Positions 45,295 to 56,732 are shown, numbered from the stretch's first letter. The stretch is DNA of 64,000 nucleotides from an uncultured Helicobacter sp. (GCA_949287835.1 CASEHV010000023.1:43028-107027), one strand, 5' to 3'. Numbers and translations: made by a program. Notes: generated by a model from the sequence alone, not told the origin.

Positions 45295-45449
45295 CTCTTT
45301 CTACTTATTCTATATCACAAATCTCAATTTTCATTCAAATGCACAAATGTGAAACTATTGTTACTTCGCTGTTATTAACCCTTTAGCACCCAAAAAACAT
45401 GAAAAATTTTCTAATAATAGCTATATTTTCTGTTATAATATAAAATATA

Positions 45450-45470
45450 GTAATGATTATTATTATGAAA
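45450..45470 (+). promoter_or_regulatory. Fur-box-like operator before the TonB receptor
   Basis: GTAATGATTATTATTATGAAA resembles the iron regulator box built of GATAAT/ATTATC units. It lies just after TATAAT (45434-45439) and 9 bases before the ATG, so binding would block transcription. Regulation by iron is inferred. Confidence 0.5.
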
Positions 45471-45478
45471 GGTCTAAA

Positions 45479-47716
45479 ATGAAAAAATTATTTCTTTCAC
45501 TTGCAGGTATATCGCTGGTGGCTTCTAGTAGTATCTTTGCCGCAGATGAGGATTTAAGCGCAGATTCTAAATATAAAATGCTAGATAAAATCATCACTTC
45601 ATCAAGCGGTTTTGACTTATCGCTAAAAGATGAGGCAAAGAATGTCTATGTCTTTGATAAGGAAGACCTGCAGGATAAGGGGTATAGCAGTCTGCAGCAG
45701 GCATTGCAATATCAGCCTTTCATTACCTTTAGTGATTCTGGTTTTGGTAGCGATATTGACTTACGCGGACAGGGGCTAGATGCTAATCGCGCGGTGAAAT
45801 TGCTAGTAAATCGTGTGCCGATAAGCCTCCTTGATACCAGCCATGGTGTGCCTGCGTATAACAACATAGACTTAGAGGATATAGAATCTATCGAGGTAAT
45901 CCCTGGCGGTGGTGCAGTGGTATATGGTAACGGGACACGTGGAGGGGTGATTAATATCGTTACAAAAAAGCATGCAAGAGATTTTTACAGAGGTGTGCTA
46001 AAGCTAACTTCTGGTGAGAGGCTAGGACTGCAGGGAGCACAGCTATCCCTTGCAGCAGGAAAGAGGGCAGGGGATAGTCTCTTCTTTAGAGGAGGTCTTA
46101 ATGTCGGCTACACACCAAATATTCGCAATACACAAGGCACTCTTAGCACTAATAATAACACAAAAGCTTTTAGTAATGATTTTAATACCAATATCTATGT
46201 CTCTTTTCAAACTATATATGATATTAATTCTTATAATAAACTTGATTTCAATATCTCATACTCGCATTTATGGACAAACTATCCCTATGATAGACTCCTG
46301 CTATCCACAGGGGCTAATGGTCGCTTTGAGCCAGACCAAAACACGATAAAGACGCAGACAGATTCCATGCAGACTTCGCTAAACTACACCGCTACATTCA
46401 GCGATACCATGAGCTTTGATGCCCTTGCTTTCTATCAGTTTAGCATTGTGCGATATACGCAGTATCAAAAAGGAGTGCCAGGGCAGGCGGGATTTATGAA
46501 TTTTGGCAAGAGTGGATTCCAAAATCATGGGGGTGGAATCAATGCCAAGCTAAAATGGCAGCTAGATAAAAATACCCTAATCCTAGGACTAGATAATATC
46601 CTAGAGCATTCCTTGCGGGTTAATTTCTTGAATCATATCGTTACTGCCGGGGGAAGGCCCCCTGGAGGACTATTCTATACCACCGATGCGACCAATACCG
46701 CTACCAAACTCTCTAACTCTCTGTATGCCTTTGATACCTATAAAATTAATGAAAACTTTGAGCTAAATGGCGGGGCTAGAATCGAGTTTTCAAACTATTG
46801 GTCATCAAATATTAATGACCTTGATTTTTCTATCTCTACCTTTAGCGGCACAGATGTTTTTAGAGACCATCAAAGTAGGCTAGGGTATGCCGCTGAGATT
46901 ACGCCAAACTACAAATATAGCGAGAGTGGAAATGTCTATGGCAAGGCAGAGGTAGGATTCATTAGCCCTAGTGCCTATCAGATGATTAATGCAGACCCAA
47001 ATGCAAGTGGGCAAAATAGCGCTCTGTGTAGTCCAAGAATGCAGAGATTCTGTAATGTCTCAAGTAATAATATAGAGCCAGAGCAGTATTTAACGCTAGA
47101 GGTGGGCTGGAAAGATTACTTTGAGTATAGCTATGTGTCGGCGACAATTTTTTATACCCATACATTTAATGAGATTTTTGTAAATAATATCTCGCATGGC
47201 GTGGCTTATACCTATGGGAATCTAGGGCAGACGCAAAGGCTAGGACTTGAGATTCTAGCTACGCAAAGCTTTGGAGAAAATGACTGGCTAAAGCTAACAG
47301 AGAGTATCTCGCCACTATTTTCTAATGTGCTAAAGACAAATGGGGTAAATGACGCTATAAAAGGGAAACTCGTGCCTTATGTGCCATGGCTAAAGGTTAC
47401 CTTTGGCATTTCGGCAGATATTTTTAGAAATGATTCTAGCTTTCTTAGTGCCTTTATAAATAATGCCTACTATTCGCAGAGCAATGCACTAGATGGCAGT
47501 GGCACAGAGACGATATACACAGCTAGGATTATGAATAAATACGGCTATCTGCTAACAGACATCGGGCTAAACTATGGCTATGGGAATCTAAAAGTAAATG
47601 CAGGTATTAGAAATCTTTTTAACGCATGGTATGCCACATATCAAAAGGGTGATACATATCAACCAGGCTTTGGTAGGAGCTATTATGTAGAACTTAGATA
47701 TGCGTTAGGGGGGTGA
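45479..47716 (+). CDS. TonB-dependent outer-membrane receptor
   Basis: A 745-residue outer-membrane receptor with signal peptide (ending SSIFA) and plug domain of residues 30-165: KIITSSSGF..., then DIDLRGQGLDANRAVKLLVNRVP and IEVIPGGGAVVYGNGTRGGVINIVTK. The rest is a beta barrel ending ELRYALGG, so not the usual terminal Phe. The plug type is that of ferric-siderophore or nickel receptors; ligand unknown. A Fur-like box and the TonB-ExbBD system at 59-61 kb support a role in metal uptake. AAAGG is upstream of the ATG. Confidence 0.88.
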   Translation: MKKLFLSLAGISLVASSSIFAADEDLSADSKYKMLDKIITSSSGFDLSLKDEAKNVYVFDKEDLQDKGYSSLQQALQYQPFITFSDSGFGSDIDLRGQGLDANRAVKLLVNRVPISLLDTSHGVPAYNNIDLEDIESIEVIPGGGAVVYGNGTRGGVINIVTKKHARDFYRGVLKLTSGERLGLQGAQLSLAAGKRAGDSLFFRGGLNVGYTPNIRNTQGTLSTNNNTKAFSNDFNTNIYVSFQTIYDINSYNKLDFNISYSHLWTNYPYDRLLLSTGANGRFEPDQNTIKTQTDSMQTSLNYTATFSDTMSFDALAFYQFSIVRYTQYQKGVPGQAGFMNFGKSGFQNHGGGINAKLKWQLDKNTLILGLDNILEHSLRVNFLNHIVTAGGRPPGGLFYTTDATNTATKLSNSLYAFDTYKINENFELNGGARIEFSNYWSSNINDLDFSISTFSGTDVFRDHQSRLGYAAEITPNYKYSESGNVYGKAEVGFISPSAYQMINADPNASGQNSALCSPRMQRFCNVSSNNIEPEQYLTLEVGWKDYFEYSYVSATIFYTHTFNEIFVNNISHGVAYTYGNLGQTQRLGLEILATQSFGENDWLKLTESISPLFSNVLKTNGVNDAIKGKLVPYVPWLKVTFGISADIFRNDSSFLSAFINNAYYSQSNALDGSGTETIYTARIMNKYGYLLTDIGLNYGYGNLKVNAGIRNLFNAWYATYQKGDTYQPGFGRSYYVELRYALGG

Positions 47717-47887
47717 GATAGAATATCTGTAAATGAAATATTGAAATCTGGTAGCACAATAAAAATTCACTATAAAAAGCGTCTTTGCAAGATTTTATTA
47801 TCAATCATAAAAGCTTGAGAGAGTGGTGGTAAAACATAATAGATTGTGCCATAGCAGAATTAGAAAATAAACATAAAAACCTAAAAT

Positions 47888-49597
47888 CTAATTATCCATA
47901 ATCCTAGGCGTGATGATAATAATTAGCTCTTCGCTTCTTTGGATTCTGGCATTTTTGCCAAAGAGATATTTAAGTGCCTTTGTTTCGCCAAGACCTGGTA
48001 TTGCCTGTGTATTATTCTGCGAAATATTGCTTAATAATCCCCCGATGATTACTCGCTGCCCATTTCTTAGTCGCACGATAGAGGATAGCTGACTTGTGCT
48101 AAGATTTGGCGGGGAGGTTAGGGCTTGCGGGCTATTCTCTATCTCTGGGTCTTTTGTGCGAGTTATGGAAGGATTGATACGCAGTATCACATAATCATCG
48201 CTAATTGATGGGGTAATGTCTAGCAGGATTCCCGAAAATACGCTTGGATATTGTGTGCTTGTATTTTGTATGGTGTTATTTGTATTGTTAGATTGGAAGA
48301 CTAGATTCTGAGAGTATCTAAGCACGGAGCCTACACTTATGATGGCTGGCTGATTATTTAGCGCTACAATCTTTGGATTACTTAAAGACCTAAGATTCCC
48401 ATAGGTTTTTAGCAGACTAAAGATAGCGTTTAAATCACTGCTATCATTTGCGACATTAAACACTGCCATACCTGAGCCTAGAGAGTAATTGCTACTTGTG
48501 GGATTTAGAATGCTAAAAATCTGCTGCCAATCTAGCCCGATATTACTACTACTAAAATGCAGGAGGGATAGAATCTCAACATCGATTGAGACTTGCAGAT
48601 TGATTTTGTCTTTTAGATTCTCTAAAAATTTCTCTACCTCCCTCATTTTCTCCTTGTTACTCCAGATGCTAATGCTACCTGAGCTTTTATCAATGATGAA
48701 TTTACCATTAGAATCTAATATGCCCTTTAGCCTCTGCTCTATATCGCTAAAGAAATTTGTAGAATCTAGCGAGTAAATCTTCGTGCCACTCTTGCCAAAC
48801 TGCGTATTTGATTCTGTATTTATCTGTGGCACTCTTACATTTTGTCTATTATAGTTATTGTAGGTATTCCCATAGTAGCCACCATAATAGCCATTACCAT
48901 AATAGGCATTATCCTGAGAGAAAAGCACATCTGTATTGCTCTGCGCTATACGTGTGCTAGAGATATAATTAAGCGTAAAGATTCTCATATCAATATCTTT
49001 TATGATAAGTAAATGCGGCTTTATCTCATAGAAAAAGTCATCTAATAATACATCTATTAACTCTGGCAGGACTATGTCATTTAGATTTAGCAAATGCAGG
49101 TAGCTATCGTGCTTTGTGCCTTCATGCTTTATGTATTGCAGGGAAAAGTCGCATTCCTTTGCTATGGCAGATAGAATCTGCACAGGGTCTATCTGCTGGT
49201 CTTTTTTGAGTTTGAAAGTTTTGTTGTAGCATTTAGGAGATAGGGCTTGGAAGTCTTTGATGTCATATTTAGGAGTAGGCTTTTTTGATTCTATATTTGC
49301 AGGTTTTGGCTCGGATATATTTGTAGTAGTGCCAGGTGGCTTTGCATAATCTAGCTTTTTAAACCTAGCTAAATCCTCATCTTTTGTATCAAAGCTATTA
49401 ATATAAACTTTCCTAGTAGATATGGATTGTAAAAATTTTTTATAATCTTTAATTTTCTTATACTCACTATCTAGTGCAGAAAATGGCATAAATGCATCTT
49501 GCAAATCTGAGATAATGGATAGCTTAGAATCCTCTGCTTTTAATATATGCAAAAAGAAACATAGAAAGAGAAAGTATTTTAAGTAGCAACACTTCAT
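47888..49597 (-). CDS. secretin, MshL/PilQ/GspD family
   Basis: A 569-residue secretin with signal peptide (FLFLCFFLHILKAEDS). Residues 100-330 are N-domains, including SISIWSNKEKMREVEKFL, a family-typical segment. The secretin core starts around QVSIDVEILSL and contains SLSNPKIVALNNQPA, VRLRNGQRVIIGGLL and terminal SEELIIIITPRIMDN. A Tyr/Gly/Asn-rich loop (about 230-245) is unusual. Such secretins form outer-membrane pores for type II secretion or DNA uptake, as CtsD does in Campylobacter. Other machine genes are absent here. It follows nadC by 12 bp. Confidence 0.85.
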   Translation of the reverse strand: MKCCYLKYFLFLCFFLHILKAEDSKLSIISDLQDAFMPFSALDSEYKKIKDYKKFLQSISTRKVYINSFDTKDEDLARFKKLDYAKPPGTTTNISEPKPANIESKKPTPKYDIKDFQALSPKCYNKTFKLKKDQQIDPVQILSAIAKECDFSLQYIKHEGTKHDSYLHLLNLNDIVLPELIDVLLDDFFYEIKPHLLIIKDIDMRIFTLNYISSTRIAQSNTDVLFSQDNAYYGNGYYGGYYGNTYNNYNRQNVRVPQINTESNTQFGKSGTKIYSLDSTNFFSDIEQRLKGILDSNGKFIIDKSSGSISIWSNKEKMREVEKFLENLKDKINLQVSIDVEILSLLHFSSSNIGLDWQQIFSILNPTSSNYSLGSGMAVFNVANDSSDLNAIFSLLKTYGNLRSLSNPKIVALNNQPAIISVGSVLRYSQNLVFQSNNTNNTIQNTSTQYPSVFSGILLDITPSISDDYVILRINPSITRTKDPEIENSPQALTSPPNLSTSQLSSIVRLRNGQRVIIGGLLSNISQNNTQAIPGLGETKALKYLFGKNARIQRSEELIIIITPRIMDN

Positions 49598-49609
49598 GGG
49601 GCGAAGTCT

Positions 49610-50443
49610 TTAAAATACTTTCATACTCATATCTAGCCACACTGCCTTATGTATGAGACTACCAGAGCTAATGGCATCTACACCACATTTTGCTATCTCC
49701 ACAATATTATCAAGCGTAACATTGCCACTTGCCTCTATGAGTGCTTTGCTACCGATATAATTTCTTAGTGATACGACCTCTTTTATGGAAGCAAGGCTCA
49801 TATTATCACACATGACTATATCTACATTTGCATCAAAAGCCTCTCTAGCTAATTCCACACTATCTACTTCTATCTCTATGCTAGTGCCAAATGGCAGATT
49901 TTTCCTTGCCTTGTCTATAAAAGATTGCAAATCGTTAATATGTGCTAGATGTGTATCCTTTAGCATAAGCATGGAATCTAATCCAAAGCGATGATTTATC
50001 GCCCCGCCATTTCTAACGCTATATTTCTCTAAGCCACGGAGTAGCGCCCTAGTTTTTCGCGTATCAAGTAGCATGACATTATAGCCCTCTAGCTTATTTA
50101 CATAACGTCTTGTATGTGTAGCTATGCCACTACTATGCTGCAAGAGATTTAGTAACGACCTCTCTATTTTTAGAATCTCAACATATCTACCTCTTAATTC
50201 CAAAAGCACAGAATCTTTACTAAATGGTTTGCCATCTTTGATAAGAAAATTGCACTCTATACGATACATATCGCATAGCTCTTTGGCATAAACCTCACCT
50301 GAGAAAATGCCACTCTCCTTTGCCTTTATATGTGCAAACACACTAACTGGACCATCATCACAAATCTGTGAGAATAAATCTCCCCTGCCTAAATCCTCAC
50401 GCATTAGAGAAGTTAGAAATTCGCGTATTTCTAATCTATCCAT
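49610..50443 (-). CDS. nadC: Nicotinate-nucleotide pyrophosphorylase
   Basis: A 277-residue quinolinate phosphoribosyltransferase of the NAD pathway. LLDTRKTRALLRGLEKYSVRNGGAINHR holds the substrate-binding Arg/Lys residues, and IEVDS and MCDNMS are the phosphate-site strands. It uses the quinolinate made by NadA, whose gene ends one base earlier, so nadA and nadC are an operon. nadB is not in the window. Confidence 0.95.
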   Translation of the reverse strand: MDRLEIREFLTSLMREDLGRGDLFSQICDDGPVSVFAHIKAKESGIFSGEVYAKELCDMYRIECNFLIKDGKPFSKDSVLLELRGRYVEILKIERSLLNLLQHSSGIATHTRRYVNKLEGYNVMLLDTRKTRALLRGLEKYSVRNGGAINHRFGLDSMLMLKDTHLAHINDLQSFIDKARKNLPFGTSIEIEVDSVELAREAFDANVDIVMCDNMSLASIKEVVSLRNYIGSKALIEASGNVTLDNIVEIAKCGVDAISSGSLIHKAVWLDMSMKVF

Positions 50444-51469
50444 TTAACTTAACTCCAGCATTCTATCAAGGGCAATTTTTGCGTATTTTGCGACTTCATT
50501 TGGAATCACAACTTCATTCATACTCTTAAACATATCGCTACCGTTGGAATCAAAAGATTCAAGCACCCGTAGAATATCTGGCAAACTTGTCTCATTCATA
50601 GTAGGGCATTGTGGAATCTCATTTCGCGATAGTATAAAGGTATTGTTAGAACCTCTTCTTAGACGATTTACGAGATTAGATTCTGTGGCGATGGCGACAG
50701 GGATATTTTTATCTAGCGATTCTACAAATTTAATAATCTGCGAGGTAGAGCCGACAAAGTCAGAGCGTTCCACGACCTCAGGGCTACACTCAGGGTGGCT
50801 AACGATAAGTATATCCTTATACTCCCTGCGATATGCCTCTATATCATCTACGCTAAATATTTGATGCACAGAGCAGAATCCATTATACACAAGCACATCA
50901 GATTCTAATATCTCTTTAGCACTAGCCTCTCCTATAATGCAGGATTTTAAGCCATTTTTGTTTGCCAAATTTATGCCAAGACATCTATCGGGCATGAAAA
51001 ATATTTTCTTATTCTGCGCTAGGGCAAAGTCAAAGATTTTTTGTGCATTGCTAGAAGTGCATACCACGCCGCCCATTCTGCCGACTTTTGCCTTTACGCT
51101 TGCACTTGAGTTTATATATGTAATGGGGAAAATGTCATCTTCTCTTATACCCGCTTGTTTTATCATCTCTATATTGCTATCAAAGTAGCTATCATCTATC
51201 ATACGAGCCATGGAGCAACAGGCTAGTTTTGGCATGATGACCCTTTTATTTGGACTTAGCACTTTCACACTCTGTCCCATAAATGCCACGCCGCAAAAGA
51301 CAATGGTAGAATGCGGACTCTCCTTTGCAATCTTTGCTAACTCTAGGCTATCGCCACTTGCATGTGCTATCTCTACAACTTCATCTTTTTGATAGAAATG
51401 TGCAACAAGCAGTGCATCAAGCCTTTCTACATGAGATAAAATCTCCTCTTGCAAATGCCTCTTATCCAC
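50444..51469 (-). CDS. nadA: Quinolinate synthase
   Basis: A 341-residue [4Fe-4S] enzyme that condenses iminoaspartate and dihydroxyacetone phosphate. Likely cluster ligands are C84 or C85 (ACCSMA), C199 (NGFCSVH) and C288 (PQCPTMNE), at the spacing of the three-domain NadA fold. VVCTSSNA is the family substrate segment. It is first in a nadA, nadC, secretin series with gaps of 0 and 12 bp, so the secretin is probably co-transcribed with NAD genes. Confidence 0.95.
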   Translation of the reverse strand: MDKRHLQEEILSHVERLDALLVAHFYQKDEVVEIAHASGDSLELAKIAKESPHSTIVFCGVAFMGQSVKVLSPNKRVIMPKLACCSMARMIDDSYFDSNIEMIKQAGIREDDIFPITYINSSASVKAKVGRMGGVVCTSSNAQKIFDFALAQNKKIFFMPDRCLGINLANKNGLKSCIIGEASAKEILESDVLVYNGFCSVHQIFSVDDIEAYRREYKDILIVSHPECSPEVVERSDFVGSTSQIIKFVESLDKNIPVAIATESNLVNRLRRGSNNTFILSRNEIPQCPTMNETSLPDILRVLESFDSNGSDMFKSMNEVVIPNEVAKYAKIALDRMLELS

Positions 51470-51537
51470 AAAACGCTCCTTTTATTTATTCTAGCAGAAA
51501 AATTAGTAGTTTTTTGGTAAAGATTTATAGATTAATT

Positions 51538-53733
51538 TCACTTCACAAATTTATATCTCCCTTGCACATAGAAACTAGCACCAGCGACTTGATAGAAGTC
51601 ATAATATCGATTATTTGTGATATTAAGTAGGCTAAGTGATATATCAAAGCCGTTTTGAAAAATATATCCTACTTTTGCATTAAGGCTAAATTGTGCATCA
51701 TACTCGCCAAATGTGCGATATAGTGGTTTTGAGTTAATATCATCATTATAGAATGCGGAGGTAAAAAAGGCATCTAAAGAAGCATAGATTCCCTTACTCT
51801 CACCATAGATTAGCCCTATATTTGCGATATGCTCTGGCGTGTCTATTAGCTGTTTGCCAACTGAAGCGGGATTTGCTGAGTTTCTTAGAACCCTTGCTAG
51901 AGTTAGCGTATAATTCCCCTCAAATCTCAAAGACTGAAAGATTGGCACATAAAGCGATAGCTCTATGCCATTTATCCTACCATAACCCGCATTTGCATAT
52001 CTAAAAGGACTAGCATCATTTCCTGCTCCCTGTCTGTAAATCATATCAAACAAATCTGTCTGGAAATAATACAAACTAGCACTTACATCATCAAGTTTTA
52101 GCTCCCCTCCTAGCTCAAAGCTAATGCCTACCTCAGGTTTTAGCGCGGGGGAGTATTGCCATTTTGTTACGCCATGGGAATCTTGATATTTCTCTCTAAT
52201 GGTTGGCATTCTAAAGCCAGAGCCCACACTAGCCTTTAGTAGTAAAAAGTCAAATGGCTGGTAGTTTATAGAGGCTTTTGGGCTAAATTGTGAGGTGTGA
52301 TTGCTAGGGAGATTTGAGGCGATATTACCAAAGACATAGCTATTAAAATCTAGCCAATAGTCATATCGTATTCCAAGTGTGCTTGAGAGATTATCTAGCC
52401 ATTTAGCCTCCCAATTCACATAGCCAGATGCCACAAAGCCCATTGCTCCATAGCCTCTTTGTTTGCCATTGACACTATATACATTTCGCCAATCGCTAAG
52501 GGTATAGTAAATCGCATCAAAGTTTAGATAGCGAAATTGTGTCGCAAAGGCTATGGAATGAGTATCATTTACATGCCAATGATAGATGAGGTCTAAATAA
52601 TTGCTAGAGGTATTAATATCCTGCGTATAGCCATTCCCGCCGCCTAGCGTAGCGCCACTTAGTCCATCTGCCCAGCGACTAAAGAGATTCACACTTGAAA
52701 GCGAGACTTTTAACTCTGATTCATCAAAGTATTTCATATAGCTAATATTGCCTATGAAATGTGTATAAGAGCCATGCCCCCCATAGCCTGAGCCTACAAA
52801 CGGGCTAGTTGTATTATTACTCATCGCTATATCATACACGGGCATACCGCTTGAGTTTCTAAGGAGTGTCGTGGGATTTACAAATTCGTAATTATGATTT
52901 GAGAGGCTAAACATGCTAGAAACCGTGCTGGTATCATCTATGTCATACTCCATCTTTAGCCTACTATCCCATATCTGCCACTCTCTTCTTCCCTCATCTC
53001 CTACTATGTATTTCCCGCTTTTATCATAGAATCCGCCGCTATAATTGTTAGGTTTTGTGGATAGAAACACAGGAGTGCTTACATATCCTTGCGAGTTATT
53101 CATGCCACCACTTAGCTTTATTCTGAATCTATTATCAAAAAATGTATTTCCTATGCTTAGATAAAAACGGCTTAGATTCCTCTCTGCACTATTATTTACA
53201 ATCTCATTTCCATATCCTGCTACTCCCTCTATCTCAAGTCCCTTTGGCATTGAAGTAATGAAATTAATAACACCACCTAACGCATTCGTGCCATACAGAC
53301 TAGAGTATGCACCCCTTGCGATTTCTACCCGCTTTACGTCATAGAGTGAGATTTGGTTTATTATCCTATTCTCGCCTTCTAAATCGCTTAGAATCACGCC
53401 ATCTAGCATGATTAATGTGCCGTAGTTAATACCTCTAATCTTAATCTTTGGTCGCGGATTAAAGCTTACATCATTGTCGATTCTAACTCCGACTGCCTTT
53501 TTTACCACATCTGATATTTTGGAATTAACATGCTCGTTTATCTGCTTCTCGCTAATTGCCGTGATATTGCCCGGAATCTTGGCTATCTCTGTGGCAAGAG
53601 GGCTACCTGTGGTAACGACACTATCTAGCTTATAATGTCTTGCGTGAGGGTCATCATCTGCTAATACAATATTACTAATAATAATCGTTGCCATAAATAG
53701 CCGAGTTGTTGGGAATCTAAATTTTGATTTCAT
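51538..53733 (-). CDS. TonB-dependent outer-membrane receptor
   Basis: A 731-residue receptor with signal peptide (ending SNIVLA). The plug (about 33-155) has KLDSVVTTGSPLAT, a TonB-box-like start, then KIKIRGINYGTLIMLDGV and VEIARGAYSSLYGTNALGGVINFIT. The rest is a beta barrel; it includes SVGSGFRMPTIREKYQ, a typical receptor segment. It differs from the receptor at 45.5 kb in its plug start. Upstream on the minus strand are a TATAAT box and AT-rich Fur-like sequence. The ligand is unknown; the plug is closest to siderophore and heme-type receptors. Confidence 0.88.
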   Translation of the reverse strand: MKSKFRFPTTRLFMATIIISNIVLADDDPHARHYKLDSVVTTGSPLATEIAKIPGNITAISEKQINEHVNSKISDVVKKAVGVRIDNDVSFNPRPKIKIRGINYGTLIMLDGVILSDLEGENRIINQISLYDVKRVEIARGAYSSLYGTNALGGVINFITSMPKGLEIEGVAGYGNEIVNNSAERNLSRFYLSIGNTFFDNRFRIKLSGGMNNSQGYVSTPVFLSTKPNNYSGGFYDKSGKYIVGDEGRREWQIWDSRLKMEYDIDDTSTVSSMFSLSNHNYEFVNPTTLLRNSSGMPVYDIAMSNNTTSPFVGSGYGGHGSYTHFIGNISYMKYFDESELKVSLSSVNLFSRWADGLSGATLGGGNGYTQDINTSSNYLDLIYHWHVNDTHSIAFATQFRYLNFDAIYYTLSDWRNVYSVNGKQRGYGAMGFVASGYVNWEAKWLDNLSSTLGIRYDYWLDFNSYVFGNIASNLPSNHTSQFSPKASINYQPFDFLLLKASVGSGFRMPTIREKYQDSHGVTKWQYSPALKPEVGISFELGGELKLDDVSASLYYFQTDLFDMIYRQGAGNDASPFRYANAGYGRINGIELSLYVPIFQSLRFEGNYTLTLARVLRNSANPASVGKQLIDTPEHIANIGLIYGESKGIYASLDAFFTSAFYNDDINSKPLYRTFGEYDAQFSLNAKVGYIFQNGFDISLSLLNITNNRYYDFYQVAGASFYVQGRYKFVK

Positions 53734-53781
53734 TGCATATCCTTTATCACTTTCTCATAAAAATAAGAATGATTTTTTCTT

Positions 53782-53787
53782 ATTATA
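53782..53787 (-). promoter_or_regulatory. -10 box of the second TonB receptor gene
   Basis: Read on the minus strand this is TATAAT. AAAAAATCATTCTTATTTTT follows it, an AT-rich Fur-like stretch about 20-40 bases before the ATG. The operator call is weak. Confidence 0.4.
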
Positions 53788-53880
53788 ACATAATATTCAA
53801 GAATCAACATTAGATATAAGTAAATAATGTTGTGCTAGAATTTTTGTTGTTTAATATTTTTTCACTATAAAGGATTGGTT

Positions 53881-54396
53881 ATGAAAGATTTTGTTTTATT
53901 GCAAGCGCGATACAATCAGTACGCAGACAATGGTCTCCTAGAATGCCTAGAGAAGATTCCATTTGACACATTGCAAAAGAATGTCGGCACATATTTCAAT
54001 AATATCCTAGCTACTATGGAGCATATTGTGGGTGGGCATGTCATGTTTTTTAGCCGCTTTTTTATCGCTTATACAGACAAGCCTATTTGCATTAATGAGA
54101 TGCTAAGTTTTGTAACACCAGATTTTAAACTCACAGAGAAATGCAAAGCTGATTTTGCCTCTCTAAAAAAGGCGGTGCAAGAGGTAGATTCTAAAATCAT
54201 TGAAATCATAGAGAATATTAATGACTTTGAATCTATGGGTGTAGTGAAATTCCCTCAAGTAACATTTAACAAAAAAAGAGGTGAATTAATCCTAGCTGCT
54301 CTAACACATGCCACACATCATAGAGGTGAAATCTCTGCCATGCTAGATATTTTAGGCGTTACAAATGACTTTGCAGTTATGTTTGGTATGAAATAA
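53881..54396 (+). CDS. DinB-family protein
   Basis: A 171-residue four-helix-bundle protein with the DinB/YfiT metal site. A first His is in ATMEHIVGGHVMF, and the pair near the end is THATHHRGE. The start is ATG 53881 with AAGGA, not the TTG six bases earlier. DinB-type proteins are metal-dependent thiol transferases or of unknown role. AAGGATTGGTT precedes it. It converges with flhA. Confidence 0.8.
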   Translation: MKDFVLLQARYNQYADNGLLECLEKIPFDTLQKNVGTYFNNILATMEHIVGGHVMFFSRFFIAYTDKPICINEMLSFVTPDFKLTEKCKADFASLKKAVQEVDSKIIEIIENINDFESMGVVKFPQVTFNKKRGELILAALTHATHHRGEISAMLDILGVTNDFAVMFGMK

Positions 54397-54402
54397 AATT
54401 AT

Positions 54403-56634
54403 TTACCCCTCAAAGCCCACATCGATTGTGCCTAGCACTTCGAAAGTAGCGTTGGGGTCAATCTCTGCATGACTTAGAACTACAACAGAATCTAGCTTGA
54501 ACTGCTCTAGCTTGATACTTAGCGGCAGACGTAGCTGAGGATCAACTACGAGGATTACAGGCGTGATATTTCGTTGTAGTATTTTTACACTCTCCTGCTC
54601 TACAGAATCTATTAGCTTTTGCATTTCTAGCGCATTTAATAATAACATTCTATTGCCATGCTGGTCTTTTAGCTTTCCTAGTAAGAACTGCTCGGAATCT
54701 TGCGATAGTGTAACAAGTTTTAAGATTCCATCTTCGGATTTAAAGGTATTTGTGATAACACGTGATAGCTTCGCCCTCACATGCTCGACTATGATAGGAA
54801 TGTCATTTTGCACACTTGAGGCAATATCTGTAATGGTCTCTAATATCGTAAGCATATCTTTGATAGGAATGCCCTCATGTAGCAATGCCTGTAATACGCT
54901 TCGAATAACACTAGCTGGCACTTTCTTTGCCTCCTCAATAGCTGCTGGATAATCGTCCTCTAGTCTGTCCATGAGTTTTTTGACTTCATCTTTTGTGATG
55001 AATTCCTCGGCGTATTTCTTGACTAGCTCACTCATGTGGGTAGCTATAACAGTAGCTGGGTCAATGACGGTGTAGCCCTGTATAATCGCATCTTCTTTTA
55101 CATTAGAATCAATCCATATCGCATCAAGACCAAAGGCTGGTTCTTTTGTAGGGATTCCGTCTATCTCCTTTGCTACCATGCCTGTATTCATCGCTAGAAA
55201 TTTATCTGGCATGACTTCCCCGCTACCTATCTCGATGCCCTTTAGGAAAAACTGATAAGTCGTAGGTCCTATGCCAGGGTCATCTGTCATACGGATTTGT
55301 GGCATTAGGAATCCATAATCCCTAGCTATCTTTTTGCGAATGCCCCTAACCCTCTCTAGCAAATCTCCTCCTTGGTCTACTGCAGCTAGTCGTATGAGGT
55401 TATATCCTAGATGTAGCTCTAAAAACTCCACTTTTAGCACTTCATTTATTGCTTTTTCTTCTTCTTTCTTGATTTCCTCTTGGGTTTTCTGCGGACGTTT
55501 TGCAGCAGAATGTTCCTGCACCATTTTTTGTTCATTTAGCTCTTTTAAATCCTTTTTCTTGCCTTTTTCTTTGTCTTTTTTGCTAAAGAGATTGGCAAGT
55601 GGCGAGAATACAGAATCCTCGCTATCCCTGCTAATAAGCCATGCTGATAATAGAAAGATTGCCGCTACAAAGATAAGTGGCAGAAATGGAAAGCTAGGCA
55701 CAAGTGAGAATAAAAAGAGTATAAATCCCACGATGATTAGAGTCTTTGATTTCTCCGTTAGCTGTTTTACAAGGCTGTGGGCAAAGTTCTCCTCCTCGCC
55801 CCTAGTAGTCCTTGTAGCGACTATACCTGTGGCGGTAGCTACGATTAGCGCTGGAATCTGGCTAACCAAACCATCGCCTATGGTTAGTATCGTAAATGTC
55901 GAGGCGGCTTCTGATAGCTTCATATCATCTTGAAAATAGCCAATAAGGAATCCTCCCACAATATTTACTATAGTAATGATAATAGAGGCTATGGCATCAC
56001 CTTTTACAAACTTACTAGCACCATCCATAGCACCATAGAAGTCTGCCTCCTGTGCTAGTGCCTCACGTCTGCTCTTTGCCTCTTTCTCATCGATTAATCC
56101 TGCATTCATGTCTGCATCAATTGCCATCTGCTTACCCGGCATAGCATCTAGGGCAAATCTGGCACGCACTTCTGTTACCCGCGTAGAACCATTTGTAATC
56201 ACAAGTAGATTCACAATTACTAATATCACGAAAATAATCGTGCCTATCACATAGCTACCACTTGCCACAAACTCGCCAAAAGCTTTTACGATGTGGCTTA
56301 CATGCTCGGCTCCATTGCTACCCTCGCTTAGAATCATACGTGTCGTAGCGACATTTAACGCCAAACGATAAGCAGTTACAAATAGCAAAAGAGTAGGGAA
56401 TGTAGAGAAATCCATAGGCTTATTAATATAAAGTGCAATGACGATAATAAGCATAGATAACGCAATGGATATGGTAAGCAGTAAATCTAGCATTCCGGCA
56501 GGTAGCGGGAATACAATAAGGAATATGATGGCAATGATGAATACTACTACGCCTAAATCCTTTGACTTGCCTAGTAGCTTTAGAAAGGGGAAGGCTTTTT
56601 GTAGAATGCCGCTATTTTGCTCTTTTGCCGCCAT
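54403..56634 (-). CDS. flhA: FlhA, flagellar type III export component
   Basis: A 743-residue membrane protein of the flagellar export gate. About eight membrane helices occupy residues 20-335, with the conserved loop [26 protein letters not shown] at about 150-175, the FHIPEP signature region, and [17 protein letters not shown] after it. A charged linker (about 345-400) leads to the cytoplasmic domain, which binds export substrates, with [18 protein letters not shown]. The C-terminal part runs to 743. It is divergent from rpsO with 98 bp between. Confidence 0.95.
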   Translation of the reverse strand: MAAKEQNSGILQKAFPFLKLLGKSKDLGVVVFIIAIIFLIVFPLPAGMLDLLLTISIALSMLIIVIALYINKPMDFSTFPTLLLFVTAYRLALNVATTRMILSEGSNGAEHVSHIVKAFGEFVASGSYVIGTIIFVILVIVNLLVITNGSTRVTEVRARFALDAMPGKQMAIDADMNAGLIDEKEAKSRREALAQEADFYGAMDGASKFVKGDAIASIIITIVNIVGGFLIGYFQDDMKLSEAASTFTILTIGDGLVSQIPALIVATATGIVATRTTRGEEENFAHSLVKQLTEKSKTLIIVGFILFLFSLVPSFPFLPLIFVAAIFLLSAWLISRDSEDSVFSPLANLFSKKDKEKGKKKDLKELNEQKMVQEHSAAKRPQKTQEEIKKEEEKAINEVLKVEFLELHLGYNLIRLAAVDQGGDLLERVRGIRKKIARDYGFLMPQIRMTDDPGIGPTTYQFFLKGIEIGSGEVMPDKFLAMNTGMVAKEIDGIPTKEPAFGLDAIWIDSNVKEDAIIQGYTVIDPATVIATHMSELVKKYAEEFITKDEVKKLMDRLEDDYPAAIEEAKKVPASVIRSVLQALLHEGIPIKDMLTILETITDIASSVQNDIPIIVEHVRAKLSRVITNTFKSEDGILKLVTLSQDSEQFLLGKLKDQHGNRMLLLNALEMQKLIDSVEQESVKILQRNITPVILVVDPQLRLPLSIKLEQFKLDSVVVLSHAEIDPNATFEVLGTIDVGFEG

Positions 56635-56732
56635 AGATACTCTTCGATTTACAAAATAGCTTAGAATTGTAGCAAAAATATTAAAAGTTGTGTTAGAATC
56701 CCATGCTTTAGTCTTATATCAAAGAGGTGTTT

